DNA of 64,000 nucleotides. Source: Turbatrix aceti. Its lineage: Eukaryota; Nematoda; Chromadorea; Rhabditida; Panagrolaimidae. The stretch is taken from the NCBI GenBank assembly GCA_963969345.1, contig OZ017768.1, positions 5,728,718 to 5,792,717 of the forward strand, in the 5' to 3' direction. The translations under genes were made by a program, and so were the position numbers. The notes below the pieces were generated by a model. It searched no databases and was not told where the DNA came from. It saw nothing but the letters and a program-made list of their open reading frames with translations. Shown here piece after piece: positions 32,920 to 44,200 of this stretch (positions within the stretch are counted from its first letter, which is position 1; each line of letters starts with the position of its first letter).

Positions 32920-35243
32920 TTACAGGGCAAATTTGATCCGACAGCTTTCAGGGACGCAGCCTTCTTGTTGATTTTTAGAGTTGATTCTGAAGCCTAGAGT
33001 GCAGCCACGGGTCTTGCGTCCGCTCATGTCGACGAGGGGACAGCAGTCGTGGTGGGGATCGCAGTTCGCGGCATCCGTCGTGACCGGTGGCTTCTTTGTA
33101 GTCGTGGTCGTCGTTGAATCTCCTTCAACCGCTTTGTGCGGGGCGAACTCGACGATACCGACACCCATGCCGCCCATGCCAATACTGCTGCTGCCTGTCC
33201 GAGGGGGCTCGAACGTCTCCGCGGGGGCTACTTTGAAGAACTGCGAGCGAGTATCGTCGCTTTCGAGGTTCCTGATGACGTCTTGCCCGCCGTCAGCGGT
33301 TTTGCTGATGTCGGGGACCCTTCTATTGCCGAAGAGAGCGTTTTTGGCCTCGATCTCGGCTCGGAGATCGGTCGTTCTCGGGGGACCAAAGTAGTTGACT
33401 TCGCGCGGAGTGTCGTAATCGCTTTCGGTTAAGAAGCTGCTTGATTCGTGTCTTTCTTGGCTCTGCTGTTTGGGAGCAGCTGTATCAAAGCCGGATGCCA
33501 TGTTCTTCGGAATCGCGACGAGATCACTTTCAATCTTATTCGTCAGGGTTGGAAACTCGTGTTGAAAGGTGTTTGACCGGATGCAGGGTGCAGTCTCTTC
33601 CGTGGCGCCGCAGTCCGTGCAGTTGCGCTTCCTGGATCGGGTGAGCGCGGCACTGCATTCTGACCACTCAGACCAGACAGCGACGGTTTCCTGCATCGGG
33701 GCGTCCTTCTTGAAGCTGCCACCGCCGCCGCCTCCGATCATGCACGGTGCGAGTTCCATGTAGTCAACCATCTGTTGGAGTTCAGCGGTGAAAGATTCCG
33801 GCTTGGTGACTCTCGTGAATCGGTTGAGGATGCAGTTTTGGTTCGGGAAGTCGAAGTAGTACGCTGCAGACTGGCAAACGAATCCTAGGCTTCGGTGGGC
33901 TGTGATGCAGCGTCGCAGGCATTCTACCTGGCTGTGAGCATCCAGGGTCGCGTCTGCTGGGCTGTTGAGCACTCGTTGAGGGATTCTGTGGATGAGGTCG
34001 TCGCAGGAGTTTGACAATTCGTTTACTGCAATTTTTCAGTAAACAAATTGTTCGTTGGTTTCAATTCAGGTAAACAAACTCACGTGGAATGCAGAGTTTC
34101 TCGAAGTAGATCGAATCCGTCTGTGGGGTGTACTGTAGCTGTCCGTTGGGGGTAATGGAGTCATCCATGATCGTGCATCGGCCGGTGGAGCGATCGAAGG
34201 AAGTGGATACACAAGGCCTGCTGAACTTCTGGCCATCTAGGTACTAAAAAAGGTATTCGAAGGTTTCTACCGAGTCTCGGGTGGAAAACTTACGGCGTTG
34301 TTCCGGCAAAGAAGAAGACAGACATCTGCGGATTCAACCTGAACTTTGGCGACGGGTTCTTTGAGGCCAGGTGTAATGGCAATGCCATCAACCAATTGGA
34401 TGCGGGCTCTGCCGCCATCTCGGCAGTCTGTGGACGAATCACCTGTGTTGAAGGAGTGGGCGACTGACGCGACTGCTTCTCCGGAAGAAGACGGCAGCGA
34501 GGACAGGGAATGCGAAGAAGGCTGTCTCTGTCGAGCGGCGAAGGGTTCGATGGCTTCCTGGGTGGGCTCCATGTTGAAGGGTACCTGTCCTGCGCAATCC
34601 AAGTTAGGCACGTAGAACGCGGTGCCCATTGCAGGGAGGATTTCTGGTACACAGTTTTGCCTAAAATGCCGTTCTAGACAGGCTTCATCTGATTTGACAC
34701 TCACCCGAATGAATCCACGCCGTTTTCAAACTGTCGTTTAGCTCGGTAGGAAAAATCGGTATGCTTCTTTTCAATCGGATCATCGGCAGCCACCGCTCGG
34801 GGTCGGGGTAGAAAATCGGTGAGTTGGGCAGGTGGTTCGACGGCGTAGAGGTCACATTGGCCGGTAAAGAGGGTGTATTCAAAGGAATGGCATCTGACAA
34901 TGTTCTCGAAACAAATACGCTGGCACTCAATCTCGCCGAGGACATTCTGGCGTAAGAAGGGTGTCGCGCACGTCAGTTTGGAGTTGTCGAACCTAGTTGA
35001 ACACGAATCTGGAGTGTCCGAAGATGCCAGGGTATTGTCAGAGCTGCTGCCGGTGCCGCTGTGCCTCGCCTTGAAGGGCACTCCGTAGGAAGCAGGGTAG
35101 AACGGAGGAGGGTTGTACGAGTACATGGGTTGGAAGGAAGGCAGACAGCATTGCAGGGGACTGATTGACATGAAGACGATCAGGATGGCTGCCAGGAAGC
35201 CTCTGGTGACCGGCATGGCGGTCGGGGTGCCACCAATTTTCAT
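32920..35243 (-). CDS. Secreted PAN/apple and thrombospondin-repeat protein
   Basis: Four exons (34705-35243, 34294-34660, 34084-34243, 32920-34025) encode 723 residues. A signal peptide occupies about residues 13-33 (RGFLAAILIVFMSISPLQCC). Three PAN/apple modules follow: about 80-135 (CSTRFDN..CQRICFENIVRCHSFEY..CDLY), 245-360 (VESADVCLLLCRNN..FDRSTGRCTI..FEKLC) and 366-455 (CDDLIHR..QVECLRRCITA..FDFPNQNCIL..MELAPC). A TSP1-like repeat is at about 475-505 (VWSEWSECSAALTRSRKRNC). A Ser/Pro-rich stretch leads to a Cys-rich tail (CDPHHDCCPLVD, GCVPESC). PAN plus TSP1 without a ZP domain suggests an apical or cuticular matrix protein, an inference from similar nematode proteins. A splice acceptor lies 11 bases before the ATG. 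Confidence 0.82.
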
Positions 35244-36067
35244 GATTTGATGGGCTAAAACCAAAAAAAACAAACATTGAAAGTTTCGCGGTGATCGTAG
35301 GTCGGAGTTTTTAGGGTTTTAAAGTCAAAAATTCGATGCCGGATACAAAAAGTGCCAATGTCGACGTCGGATATGCAAAAAATGCCTATTGTGAAAAAAG
35401 TTTGATACACGAGAAAATTCATGACATGACAGAAAAAAACGAAATCATCAACAATTCGGAACAACCCAAAAAAAGGGCAACGAAAACAAAACAAAACGAG
35501 TTGAGTTGAGTTTCGTTAAAGGTATCAGATTGTATTCCGGGACCGGTCCTGCAAGGTAAATCGAAAGCGATAAAAATAAACATGTGTCTGGTGGCTCGGA
35601 TTGATGAGGGAGAGATAGTACGTGAACACAGATAGGATAGCCGTGGAACTGCGAGTGGATGACTCGGCAAAAACTGACAAAAAACCCGTTCGCTCGTGGG
35701 CTGGACCATCCAAATCCCGCCACACCTGAGCGATTTCCAAACCCCAACCGCGCGCGCGCGCGCTTCCTTTTCAGCCACGCGAGATAACCTTAATCCGCTT
35801 GTCGTCAGCGTCAGCCACGGAGTGACCATGTCCGTGAGTGACTGACCACCATCGCCAACCTCAACTGGTCGGGGATCAGTTGAGGTTTGTTGAGCCGACA
35901 CAACTTTTAACTATGCTGGTCAAAGTTAATAGAAATCCCCCCAGATATATGTAAAAGATGCGAACAAAAGGGGCTCCCACCACCCCGCCCCGGGTATGGC
36001 GCCTGCGGGCACGACAATTGAATATATCGGATAAAACGACTCACCTGACGTGATACGATTATCCCGG
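35244..36067. other. Intergenic region, no gene recognised
   Basis: 824 bp between the PAN gene start and the KTI12 stop. Contains a (CG)n run at about 35750-35762. One 160-codon ORF exists on the minus strand but shows no domain and mixed composition. Confidence 0.5.
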
Positions 36068-37237
36068 CTAGGCAGCATTGTTGAGGAAGTCGACAAAGAG
36101 CGGCCCAACTGAGGTCGTCCGGAGATCGGCTTTCTGCTTGACGATGCGCAGAAACTGGCCCTTGAGCCGCGTCAACTCTGCCATGGTCCGTCGCCTTCGG
36201 AAGACCAGCTGCGTCTCGCCGTCGGAATGCGGCACGTCGATTGAAGCGCCGAAGCTTGCGGTGGCTTGTTTTTCGTTGATCGCCTGAACGATATCGTGTA
36301 GGACGCGATCGGCATCCACGATCGCCGGTCTTGAGTGCTCCTGTGGGGCCAGAGTCGCGAAGTTTGGGGTAGCGGTGGCTCCCTGCAACAAAAGAATGCG
36401 TCAGAATCATAGATCGGCAATTAGGCCATAAAAATGTAGAAAAACTGTTATCGAGAACGTGAAAGCTCAAATTACCGCAGTTTACGTTTTTCTGCCCAGC
36501 TAGGACAAAATTTTATATAAATGATTGAAATAATCTGTTCGTTCGCGAACACGGTCCAAAATGTAAGTGTTCGTTCGAGAACAAAAAAATCAGTCCGGTC
36601 CAATAAAAAATCTTAAAAAGCAAAAATTACCTCAAAAAGATGCCTCCTAAGCGCATCAAAATCGATATTCGCATTCCGAGGACCAGTCGCTTCGTCATCT
36701 GACCCCACACTGACTGTAACCAGAGGACTGTCCCACCGATTAGCGTCGTTGGGCGTCTCAAAACGCTGCGCGAGCTCGTCGATGCATTCCGCCGGATACC
36801 TGTCCTCCTCGGCACGGCCCTCGTTCAGCCGATGGCACACGTCAACAGGCGTGTCGACAAAGACCACGGCGTACCGACACCGACTGTTCTTCGCGAGAGT
36901 GGACAGCTCGTAGCGGTAGCCCTTGACGTAGTTCATGGCATCGCAGATCACGACGTCGCTCAGCTTCACGAGGCCCTGGATGTCGCGACGCAACTCGGAA
37001 CGGGTTTTCTTCTCCTGAAGAAGCAGTGTCGTCAGTTGACGAAAACAAATAATATCTGACGACAAAACCAACCATGTCGTTAAACTTGGCTTTCGGCACG
37101 CGCCGGTCGAACTGAGAGCAGGCGTTCTCGCTCACGACCACGCATTTGTCACCGGATGATTCAAAGTGCTCGGAAATCCGGGAGACGATCGTGGATTTTC
37201 CCGAAACTGGGAGACCCGTAACCAATAGGAAGGGCAT
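36068..37237 (-). CDS. KTI12: KTI12 homolog, Elongator-associated ATPase
   Basis: Three exons (37073-37237, 36631-37014, 36068-36382) encode 287 residues. The protein opens with a P-loop, MPFLLVTGLPVSGKSTIVSR (GxPxSGKST), followed by FNDMEKKTRSELRRDIQGLV, the family motif DVVICDAMNYVKGYRYEL and CRYAVVFVDTPVDVCHRLN, then YPAECIDELAQRFETPNDANRWD. The C-terminal third (LHDIVQAINEK...LRRLKGQF-like LTRLKGQFLRIVKQ) corresponds to the tRNA-binding part. In yeast, Kti12 is a PSTK-like, tRNA-dependent ATPase needed for Elongator to modify U34 of tRNAs. The ATG abuts a splice acceptor (ATATTCAG). Intron 2 contains a 3' fragment of the GTTCGCGAAC family. Confidence 0.93.
36426..36590. mobile_element. 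Partial GTTCGCGAAC-family element in KTI12 intron 2
   Basis: Only the right half is left: GTTATCGAGAACGTG, ACCGCAGTTTACG, TAGGACAAAATTTTATA, then GTTCGTTCGCGAACACGG and GTTCGTTCGAGAAC. Phrase order matches the GPHR and PPP1R7 copies. Confidence 0.65.
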
Positions 37238-37576
37238 CTGAATATGCACGACTCATTTAGACCAAAACTTATTTAGCTTTCATTGAAACCGGTATTAAAA
37301 ATATTTTTTATATAAAACGCGCAAAAAAACACCAATTAACCAAAAAACTACATTTTCTTCAAAAAAGTCGCGATTCTTTTGAAAAAATATCGACTCCGAC
37401 TCTCAAGTCTTCGACTCCGGAGTCGTTGTCGGTGGAACACTGCACTCTTCGGAAAGTGCATCAGAAACTCGGCGGAAAACAACCGATGGCCACGAAACAG
37501 CGCAGAACGCGTTCTGAATGCAGACGAGATCCATTTATTAACAAACTCCAAACAAAAATTACAAAACCAGCATTTC

Positions 37577-37983
37577 TTACATATCAAATTGCTTGCGAGC
37601 CTTTTTCAGCTCCTCGCTCATCGACAACAATTGCCGTACTCGGTTGAACTTGCGCATGTCGCGGCGGATGAGAAAATGGATGTCTTCGAGCGCGAGTTTC
37701 TTGCTCACGTTGATGGACACGGCCTTCTTGCAGACGCCGATGATGTAGTCGCAAGCCATTTGTTGGAGGAGCTCGATCGTGTCATCCCGGGGCTCCTAAA
37801 CACGCCAAAGTCAAAGTCACCGGAGGGAAAAAAAAACAAGTCAAAACTCACTTTGACGTCACCGTAGCTGTAAAGCATCGTCCGCAGTTCGCGAACCAGG
37901 ATATTGGCTTTCTCTTCGGGGGACTTCTTCTCTGCGTCATCGTCCGACAGAAAGAGATCTGGTTCATCGAGGAAATTGGCCAT
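37577..37983 (-). CDS. TAF13: TFIID subunit TAF13
   Basis: Two exons (37852-37983 and 37577-37795) encode 116 residues, near the usual 124. After an acidic N-terminus (MANFLDEPDLFLSDDDAEKK) comes the histone-fold: LVRELRTMLYSYGDVKEPRD, TIELLQQMACDYIIGVCKKA and LALEDIHFLIRRDMRKFNRV, ending in LLSMSEELKKARKQFDM. These match RELRCMMYGFGD, VEDIVFLIRKDPRKFARV and LLTMNEELKRARKAFD of human TAF13, the partner of TAF11 in TFIID. A splice acceptor lies 16 bases before the ATG. It sits between TRMT6 and KTI12 on the same strand with gaps of about 340-350 bp. Confidence 0.94.
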
Positions 37984-38331
37984 GATAGCAGGTGAAACGC
38001 TAAAAACGCTAGCTTGATTGAAGAAAAACGAGAGAGAAAAATTCATACGCGCGCGTTCGTGAACGAACGCGTGCGTTCACTTTTTTCGTGCTAGGAACCC
38101 TACTTTCAATACTTCCGCGCGTTCCAATGTTCATTGTATCCCATAATAAAATTCTGTCAGCCACAATAAAATTTATAATAAAACGTTAGAAATAATGAAA
38201 CTAACACAAATAGAACAAACAAGAAACGGTGATGATAATCGGGGAAGACATCCTAGTCATTTTATGACTACAGACAAGTAAATAAATGGACGGCTCAAAA
38301 AACAGTAATTACGCGTGAATTTGTTGACATC

Positions 38332-39721
38332 TTAGACGGTTTTGGTCGCTGTGATAAAGTAGCCCCCGCTCAGGACGTGCTGGAGCTCGGGATGGCACCG
38401 GCCGGAGAGTATCTGCATATTTCTGCTCATGTGGTCATGGATGTGGACGTTCAAAGCTTCGTTTTCCAGGAGAAATTGCTGCACGTCGTAGAGTTCGTCT
38501 TCGACAGTCGTATAAACGACGACGGAACCCGAAGGCCTGAGTGAGGAATACAGACCGCGTAGAAGCTCGGTGGCACTGACGGTATCGCTGGCGATGATGA
38601 TGCTATCGAGGAGGGATTGGCTGAGGAGACGATTCCGCGTCCAGGAAAGCTGAACGCTCGCGGGAGTCGCCTGGATGTCGTCGGTTTCGTCGCATTCCAT
38701 CGCTTCGTCGTCATCGGGATTGGCAGAGCCGTTGCGAAAGTCCAGAGAGCAGTGCGGCTTGTGGATGACCTTGGCGAATGCCGTGAGTCGAATCGGGTGA
38801 AATACGTTCAATTGCTAAACAAAACAGGTGAAAAGTGCAAAAAAAGGCAAAAAACTGACCTCAGGCTTGAAATCCATGGCCGCGAGCGCGGGAAAGTTTC
38901 CCTTGTTCATGCCCATGTGCAGAGCGAAGAGCTCACCCTTGCCGTCCAGGCGCTGGAGCATTGCCGACAACAGCAGACCCTGGCACTCTTCGTAGACCAG
39001 TACCCGGCATCCTGCCACGACATTGGCTTGGAAAACTACGGAGGCAAAAAGATCGGGCCTAAAAATGACAAGAAGTAAAAAAATGAAATAAACCCGAAAA
39101 AAAACTGACCGTAAGCCACAAATGCGTGTGGAATTGTTTTGAAACATCGTTTCACAAAGAAGCCTCAAATTCGGTTCGAGAACAAAAATCTTATCCGAGT
39201 GCTCCTTGTGCTTCTTGGCAACGTACTTTTCCTGGGAAAACTCAGTTCTTTTTTCAAAGTTCTGATTTCCCTGCACCAGTTGAGCGACCTGAAAAGAAAA
39301 AATATCAAAATTGAACATTGAGAAACATAAAAAACGCATAAAACGAAAACTGCCGAAAATGAAAAAAACTCACCAAATCCGTGACGGGAACGTTCTCGGC
39401 CTTGAGTTCATCGATTTTATTCTCGAGAGTCTGGCGAACCTTGGCAGGAGGCGCTTCGCCGCCGTCACCGGCTTCGCAGGGACGCTTCCGCGAAACAACT
39501 TCGACGGAGCGTAGAAATTCGGCGGGTTCGACGTGGGTGCGAGCGGCTTCTTCGAGCTCCCCTCGCTTGACGTCAAATAGGCCAAACTTCTTGCCAATGG
39601 CGTTGTTCATCTTGAAGCGTAGCTTGTCAATGTCGACAGTGTGATCGCGCGATACGCGAACAAGACGTGCGTATTCCCCGTTGAGTTTTCGGACAATCAC
39701 ATACTTGTTCTCTGTGATCAT
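38332..39721 (-). CDS. TRMT6: tRNA m1A58 methyltransferase non-catalytic subunit TRMT6 (TRM6/Gcd10)
   Basis: Four exons (39374-39721, 39110-39288, 38860-39058, 38332-38814) encode 402 residues. The N-terminal strand-rich domain reads NKYVIVRKLNGEYARLVRV. The family signature VQGNQNFEKRTEFSQEKYVA and the segment KKHKEHSDKIFVLEPNLRLL are followed by a Rossmann-like C-terminal domain lacking a SAM-binding GxGxG, as in TRM6. The ending VLSGGYFITATKTV is typical (ls.gGYil...). TRM6 pairs with TRM61 to methylate A58 of tRNAs, including initiator tRNA. The start at 39721 is preferred over the in-frame upstream ATG (39764-39766) because TTGTGTTTTAG, a splice acceptor, ends five bases before it and separates the two. 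Confidence 0.92.
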
Positions 39722-41211
39722 ACTTTCTAAAACACAATCAACGCTCTCAGCGTCGTTCGAAGGCATTTTTTAGGTACAAAAACTGCTTACGACACGAGAG
39801 TAGTGATGGCGAGGGGGGCGACGCTGTCAGCGACGAAGAAGAGGTGTTGTTTTTTCTCGTCGAATCGGCGGCTTTTGCCATGTTCTCGCAGCGAAACCAC
39901 GCGTGGTTTTTTTTGCCCTTTGGGCGCATTTTGCCAAGGCGGTGCCGCATTTTTTACGGTAAATTTGCCGGCAAAGTGGAAAAAAGGTACCTGAAACTGA
40001 ATTTTGTTAAATTATCGACGTTTTTGTTGAGTAGTTTGGTTTGTGCAGATGATGGGAAAGTCACGAGGCGGCCGATGTCTTATCTCCGGTTCTCCGGTGA
40101 TAGTGGAAACGTCGTGCACGGAGGAGGGGACTTATAAGTCCCCCTCCAGGGCCTGTTGGGGATCGGAGTGTATAAATAACTATTGTTGTCGGGTTCCCGA
40201 AATTTCCGGCTTCCGGGTAACCCGACTCGAAAATCAAAAAATTTTTAGTACAAAATCCGAAAAATCGTCTGAATTTGGTTTTGAAAACAAAAAAAACAAG
40301 ACTTTTTTAGGTTTTTTGAAAGGCGACATTTTGAAGACAATTTGTGTTTTTTTTTGGTTTTTGGGTACCCGAACCCAAATATGTATCTGACCTGAAAACC
40401 CTACCCGGGTCGAAATTTGAGGTGCCTGATCAAAAATCTTTATTTTTTGTGTTGGATTTTTCTGATTTTTCCAACACAAATTATAAAAATTGAAAAAAAA
40501 TTTCCACTATAGTTCAAAATTTTTGAATGATAAGTGTCTGAATTCGGTTTTGACAACAAAATTAATGTAAGATACTTTTCTTGGTATTTATAAACAAAAT
40601 TGATATTTTGAAGCGAATTTGGGTATTTTTTAATAACGGAGCTAAAAAACTCTACCTGAACCCCAATTTTTGAGAAACCCGATCCGAAAACCCAGAATTT
40701 CGGGTCGGGACCCGAAAACACTGTAAATAACCTTTATTACCGATCTGGAGACGCATATACGCTGTGTTTCACAAATCTGGTCACAAGCGTGCAACAAATT
40801 GGCTTGGCGCCATATAATATAACCGCCTGGGGTGTTTTTGTAACCGACACCCCACCAAATTTCTTTTTATTTGCTTAGCAGAGTGTGAATTTGTCAAACA
40901 AGGTTCACGTGCACGCATCACCCACATAGATTTTATTTTTATCGTGACAACAAAAAAAACAAGTCCATACTGTAGACAATCCAAGTGTTCAAAAAATAGA
41001 AAAAAAAGGGAAATAGTAGGACAACCACGCACGGGGGAGGAGCCCCATGGCCAACCGCTACGAGATGATACGCCTAGAGCAACTTCGCAAGCCCACAAGT
41101 AGTAGTGATCCAGTTTCTGGACCGGCAAGAAATAATATCCGCGGTACTGCCTTCTTCGTCTTCCGCTCGTCTTGCGCCTAACCCGTTTTCGACCAAATAC
41201 AAAGCACAACG
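39722..41211. other. Intergenic region with a MITE
   Basis: 1.5 kb between the TRMT6 start and the CLK stop codon. 40181-40723 is a MITE-like element (separate entry). The rest has no recognisable gene; a 140-codon ORF on the minus strand near 40781-41209 has no domain. Confidence 0.5.
40181..40723. mobile_element. hAT-like non-autonomous element, 8-bp target duplication
   Basis: The 543-bp block is flanked by TAAATAAC at 40173-40180 and again at 40724-40731. The left end reads TATTGTTGTCGGGTTCCCGA and the right end, reversed, CAGTGTTTTCGGGTCCCGAC, an imperfect inverted repeat. The interior is AT-rich with scattered CCCGAACCC/GGGTACCCG blocks and no ORF. Eight-base duplications are typical of hAT elements. 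Confidence 0.72.
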
Positions 41212-44200
41212 TTAGACAGCCGAATTTCGCGTTCGTACTGAATTTGACGCCAGCGAGGATGTTCTGATGCCGATGGCACTCGAGCCAACCGATGAGCCAT
41301 TCGTGACGTAATCACCGAGTCTGAAACCGCAAATCACCGTTAATTTGGGAAGCAATCATTGAAAATGCTTGCCTACCTTTGGTCTGGAGGCAGTTTATCG
41401 AAGTACGGGTCCCTGAGCGCTTCACCTAGCGTGATGCGGGCTGACGGCTCGAAGGTGAGCATGCGTTCGATCAGGTTGAAGAGTTCCACGTCTTCCGGTT
41501 CATTCGTCATCAAATGCCGCTGAAATCAGTTCCCTCATAAATCACGATTTTTGCAACCCCATTGATTAATTTTCTGCGCTTGGAGCCATTTTTTGTCCAA
41601 TTTTCGACAAACTCGAGACAAAAGTAATTTTTCTGCCAAACCCGATCAGAAACCCTCCGTGCCTGAGAAGGTGATTAATCAAGTAGCAACGCAAAACTTG
41701 TCAATTTGTCTTGCAAAAGCCCAGAGCACGCACGGCTTTTGCGTCGCGTTTAGAGCCTTCCTAGAATAACATTGATTGGATTGCTAGCTCGTCGCGGGGC
41801 GCGTCAGGTGTTCGTTCGGTTGTTCATCGCCGCACCTTTCTTTTCCTACTCTTTCGGTGACGATAACTTCCCGGACGAGCCGCCGAGTACAATAAATTTA
41901 CGCCCCACAAATAATGAATGACTGAATGTCCATCAAATAGACAAAAAAACTCACCCTGAGAGGCTTGCAACAAGTCTTGGCGTATTCGATAGCCTCCCGT
42001 TTTACGTCCAGTCGGCCGTGAGAGAAGTATCGGACCCTGTAAAATCAGTTATCGTTTGTAAAAAAAAATTGCACCGGTTAGAAACTCACTGTGAGCGTTT
42101 TGCCATTCTGTACGGTAGTACGCCAAGGATGCGCTCCATCATGGCGAGGTGCTCTTCGTTTTCATGGGTCTGGAACAGCGTTGCACCAGTGTAGAGTTCG
42201 TACATGATGCACCCGATAGACCATACATCGCATGGTTGGGCCCAGCCGATTTCTGAAAAAAAAACAACCACATTTAAATTGTTGCCGAAGCTCAAAGAAC
42301 CTACCAAGAATGACTTCAGGAGCGCGATAGTGCCTGGTCGAAACTATGGATGAGTGATGCTCGTGATCAAAGGTGGCGCTGCCGAGGTCGATGAGGCGCA
42401 CGGCCGCGTTGCGAATGCGTTTCTCTTTCCTCCGCCTGTCACCAGAGCCCTGGGCTTCGAGGACGTCGTATTCGCTGTTGACGAAGAGAATATTCTCCGG
42501 CTTGAGGTCCGTGTGCGTGAGTTTGTTGTCATGCATAAATTTCACAGCATAGCACAGTTGGTAGGCAATGTAGCGTGCCTGTTCGCGTGGGTAGGGACGG
42601 TAGTTGTTCGATTTCAGGAAATCAAAGACGCTCAGGCCCAGGAGTTCAAAAACGAGGCACATGTGCCCACAATAGTCGAAGCTTTGCTGGAGGTGGATTA
42701 CCAGACTGAAAAAACAAACAAACAACGTATAACGTGTCAAAATAACGCTCAAGAGATAAAACTTACTGTTGGCCAGAGGGATCGCGTTCCCGGAGCTTGT
42801 GAAGCACGTTGATTTCCAGTCTCGCGGCTTCGCGGTATTTGTTGACATTCTTGATGATTTTGAGCGCCAGTCGTTTGTTGGTCGGACTGTCGCGGTCCTT
42901 GACTTCGACAACCTTGCCAAAAGTGCCTTCGCCGAGCGTTCGAACAATTTCGTCTGTAAAACAAAAAAAAGCGTCAAATAATGCATTCCTGCCCAAAAGA
43001 TCGGAACTTACAGGTGTTTCGATCAAAATGCGCCCCCGATGATCGAAACTCACAGTTGTACACAAAGTCGCCATTCTCGTAGATAAGGTGACCTTCGGTG
43101 TCGTCCCTCGGCTTTGGATGATGGACTTGTGAACCTTTTCGAGACGCAGAATGATGATTGTGCTGCTGGGGTCGATGCGAGGAAGTCGAAGGCGTGGCAA
43201 CCGCATTTGCGTTCTTTGTTGCACCCGAATATTTGTGATGCCGATCGTCTGAGCTCTGGAAAAGCAATTGGGGTAACGAATGACTCAAGAGAAGAGCCAG
43301 CATGTTGACAGCAATGAGAGGAATAACAGACAATCAAAATTGGAAGACAGAGGCAGAGACTCATCGTTATAAGAGACACCGTGCTGCATTCCACATCCAC
43401 AAAAGAGCATCCAACGGCAGAATCAGAATCGAAGCATGATGAATCATTTCAGGACTGCACCGGTTGCAAATAACATGCAAACACACATTTTTAGAGTGAT
43501 TAGTCAGAATCAGGATAAACTATGTCCAATGCAATGGGTTAGACGAAAATCAGAGTTCACCGGTCGACAAAAGATGTCAGTAACGATATTTGACGTATTT
43601 GATAGCGTTTGATTTTCGGTAAAGCCTAGCACCAGCCCGGCTCGTCTCTGCCTGGTTACAAAGTGTTGGTAGTCAAACAACATGTGAAAAAGACCTGACC
43701 AGCAAATAAATCGGCAACGACGTGCAAAAAATGGTTGTGGTGGTCGCCGGTCAAGGGCTAGGCTAACACAAGGTCGAGTCGAAAAGACGGACATAAAAAA
43801 AATCAAACAACACGGCCCATGAGACCCCCGACCAACGCGGTAGAATCAATGTACACCACCGACGACTGCGTTTACACAGAAAAAAAAAAGAAAGAAAAGA
43901 GAGGAAGAGAAAGAAAAAAAAGCTCACGGCTGCGGAACGCTTGGCACCACCGGTAGCAATGATTCGGTCAACCTTGGCGCTGACAGATGGCGGAAGCTGG
44001 AGACTAGCGAGGAGATTGGTCTTTGGATTCGCGGGCTTGGGTGGTGGGAGGTGGGGCGCTCTTTCCTGGGCTACGAGGGGTTGCTTCGACAACTGCAGAA
44101 TGGGCGGACGAACGCGGTCGTCTTCCTCTTCTTCGGGCCCGTTGTCAGCGAGAACAGCCTCAGCCTGAGCGATGAGATCTTGCAGAGTCCGGGAACTGTT

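Noticed and set aside
35419..35901. 160-codon ORF on the minus strand
   Set aside because: No domain, mixed composition, overlaps a CG run, and no splice or start context.
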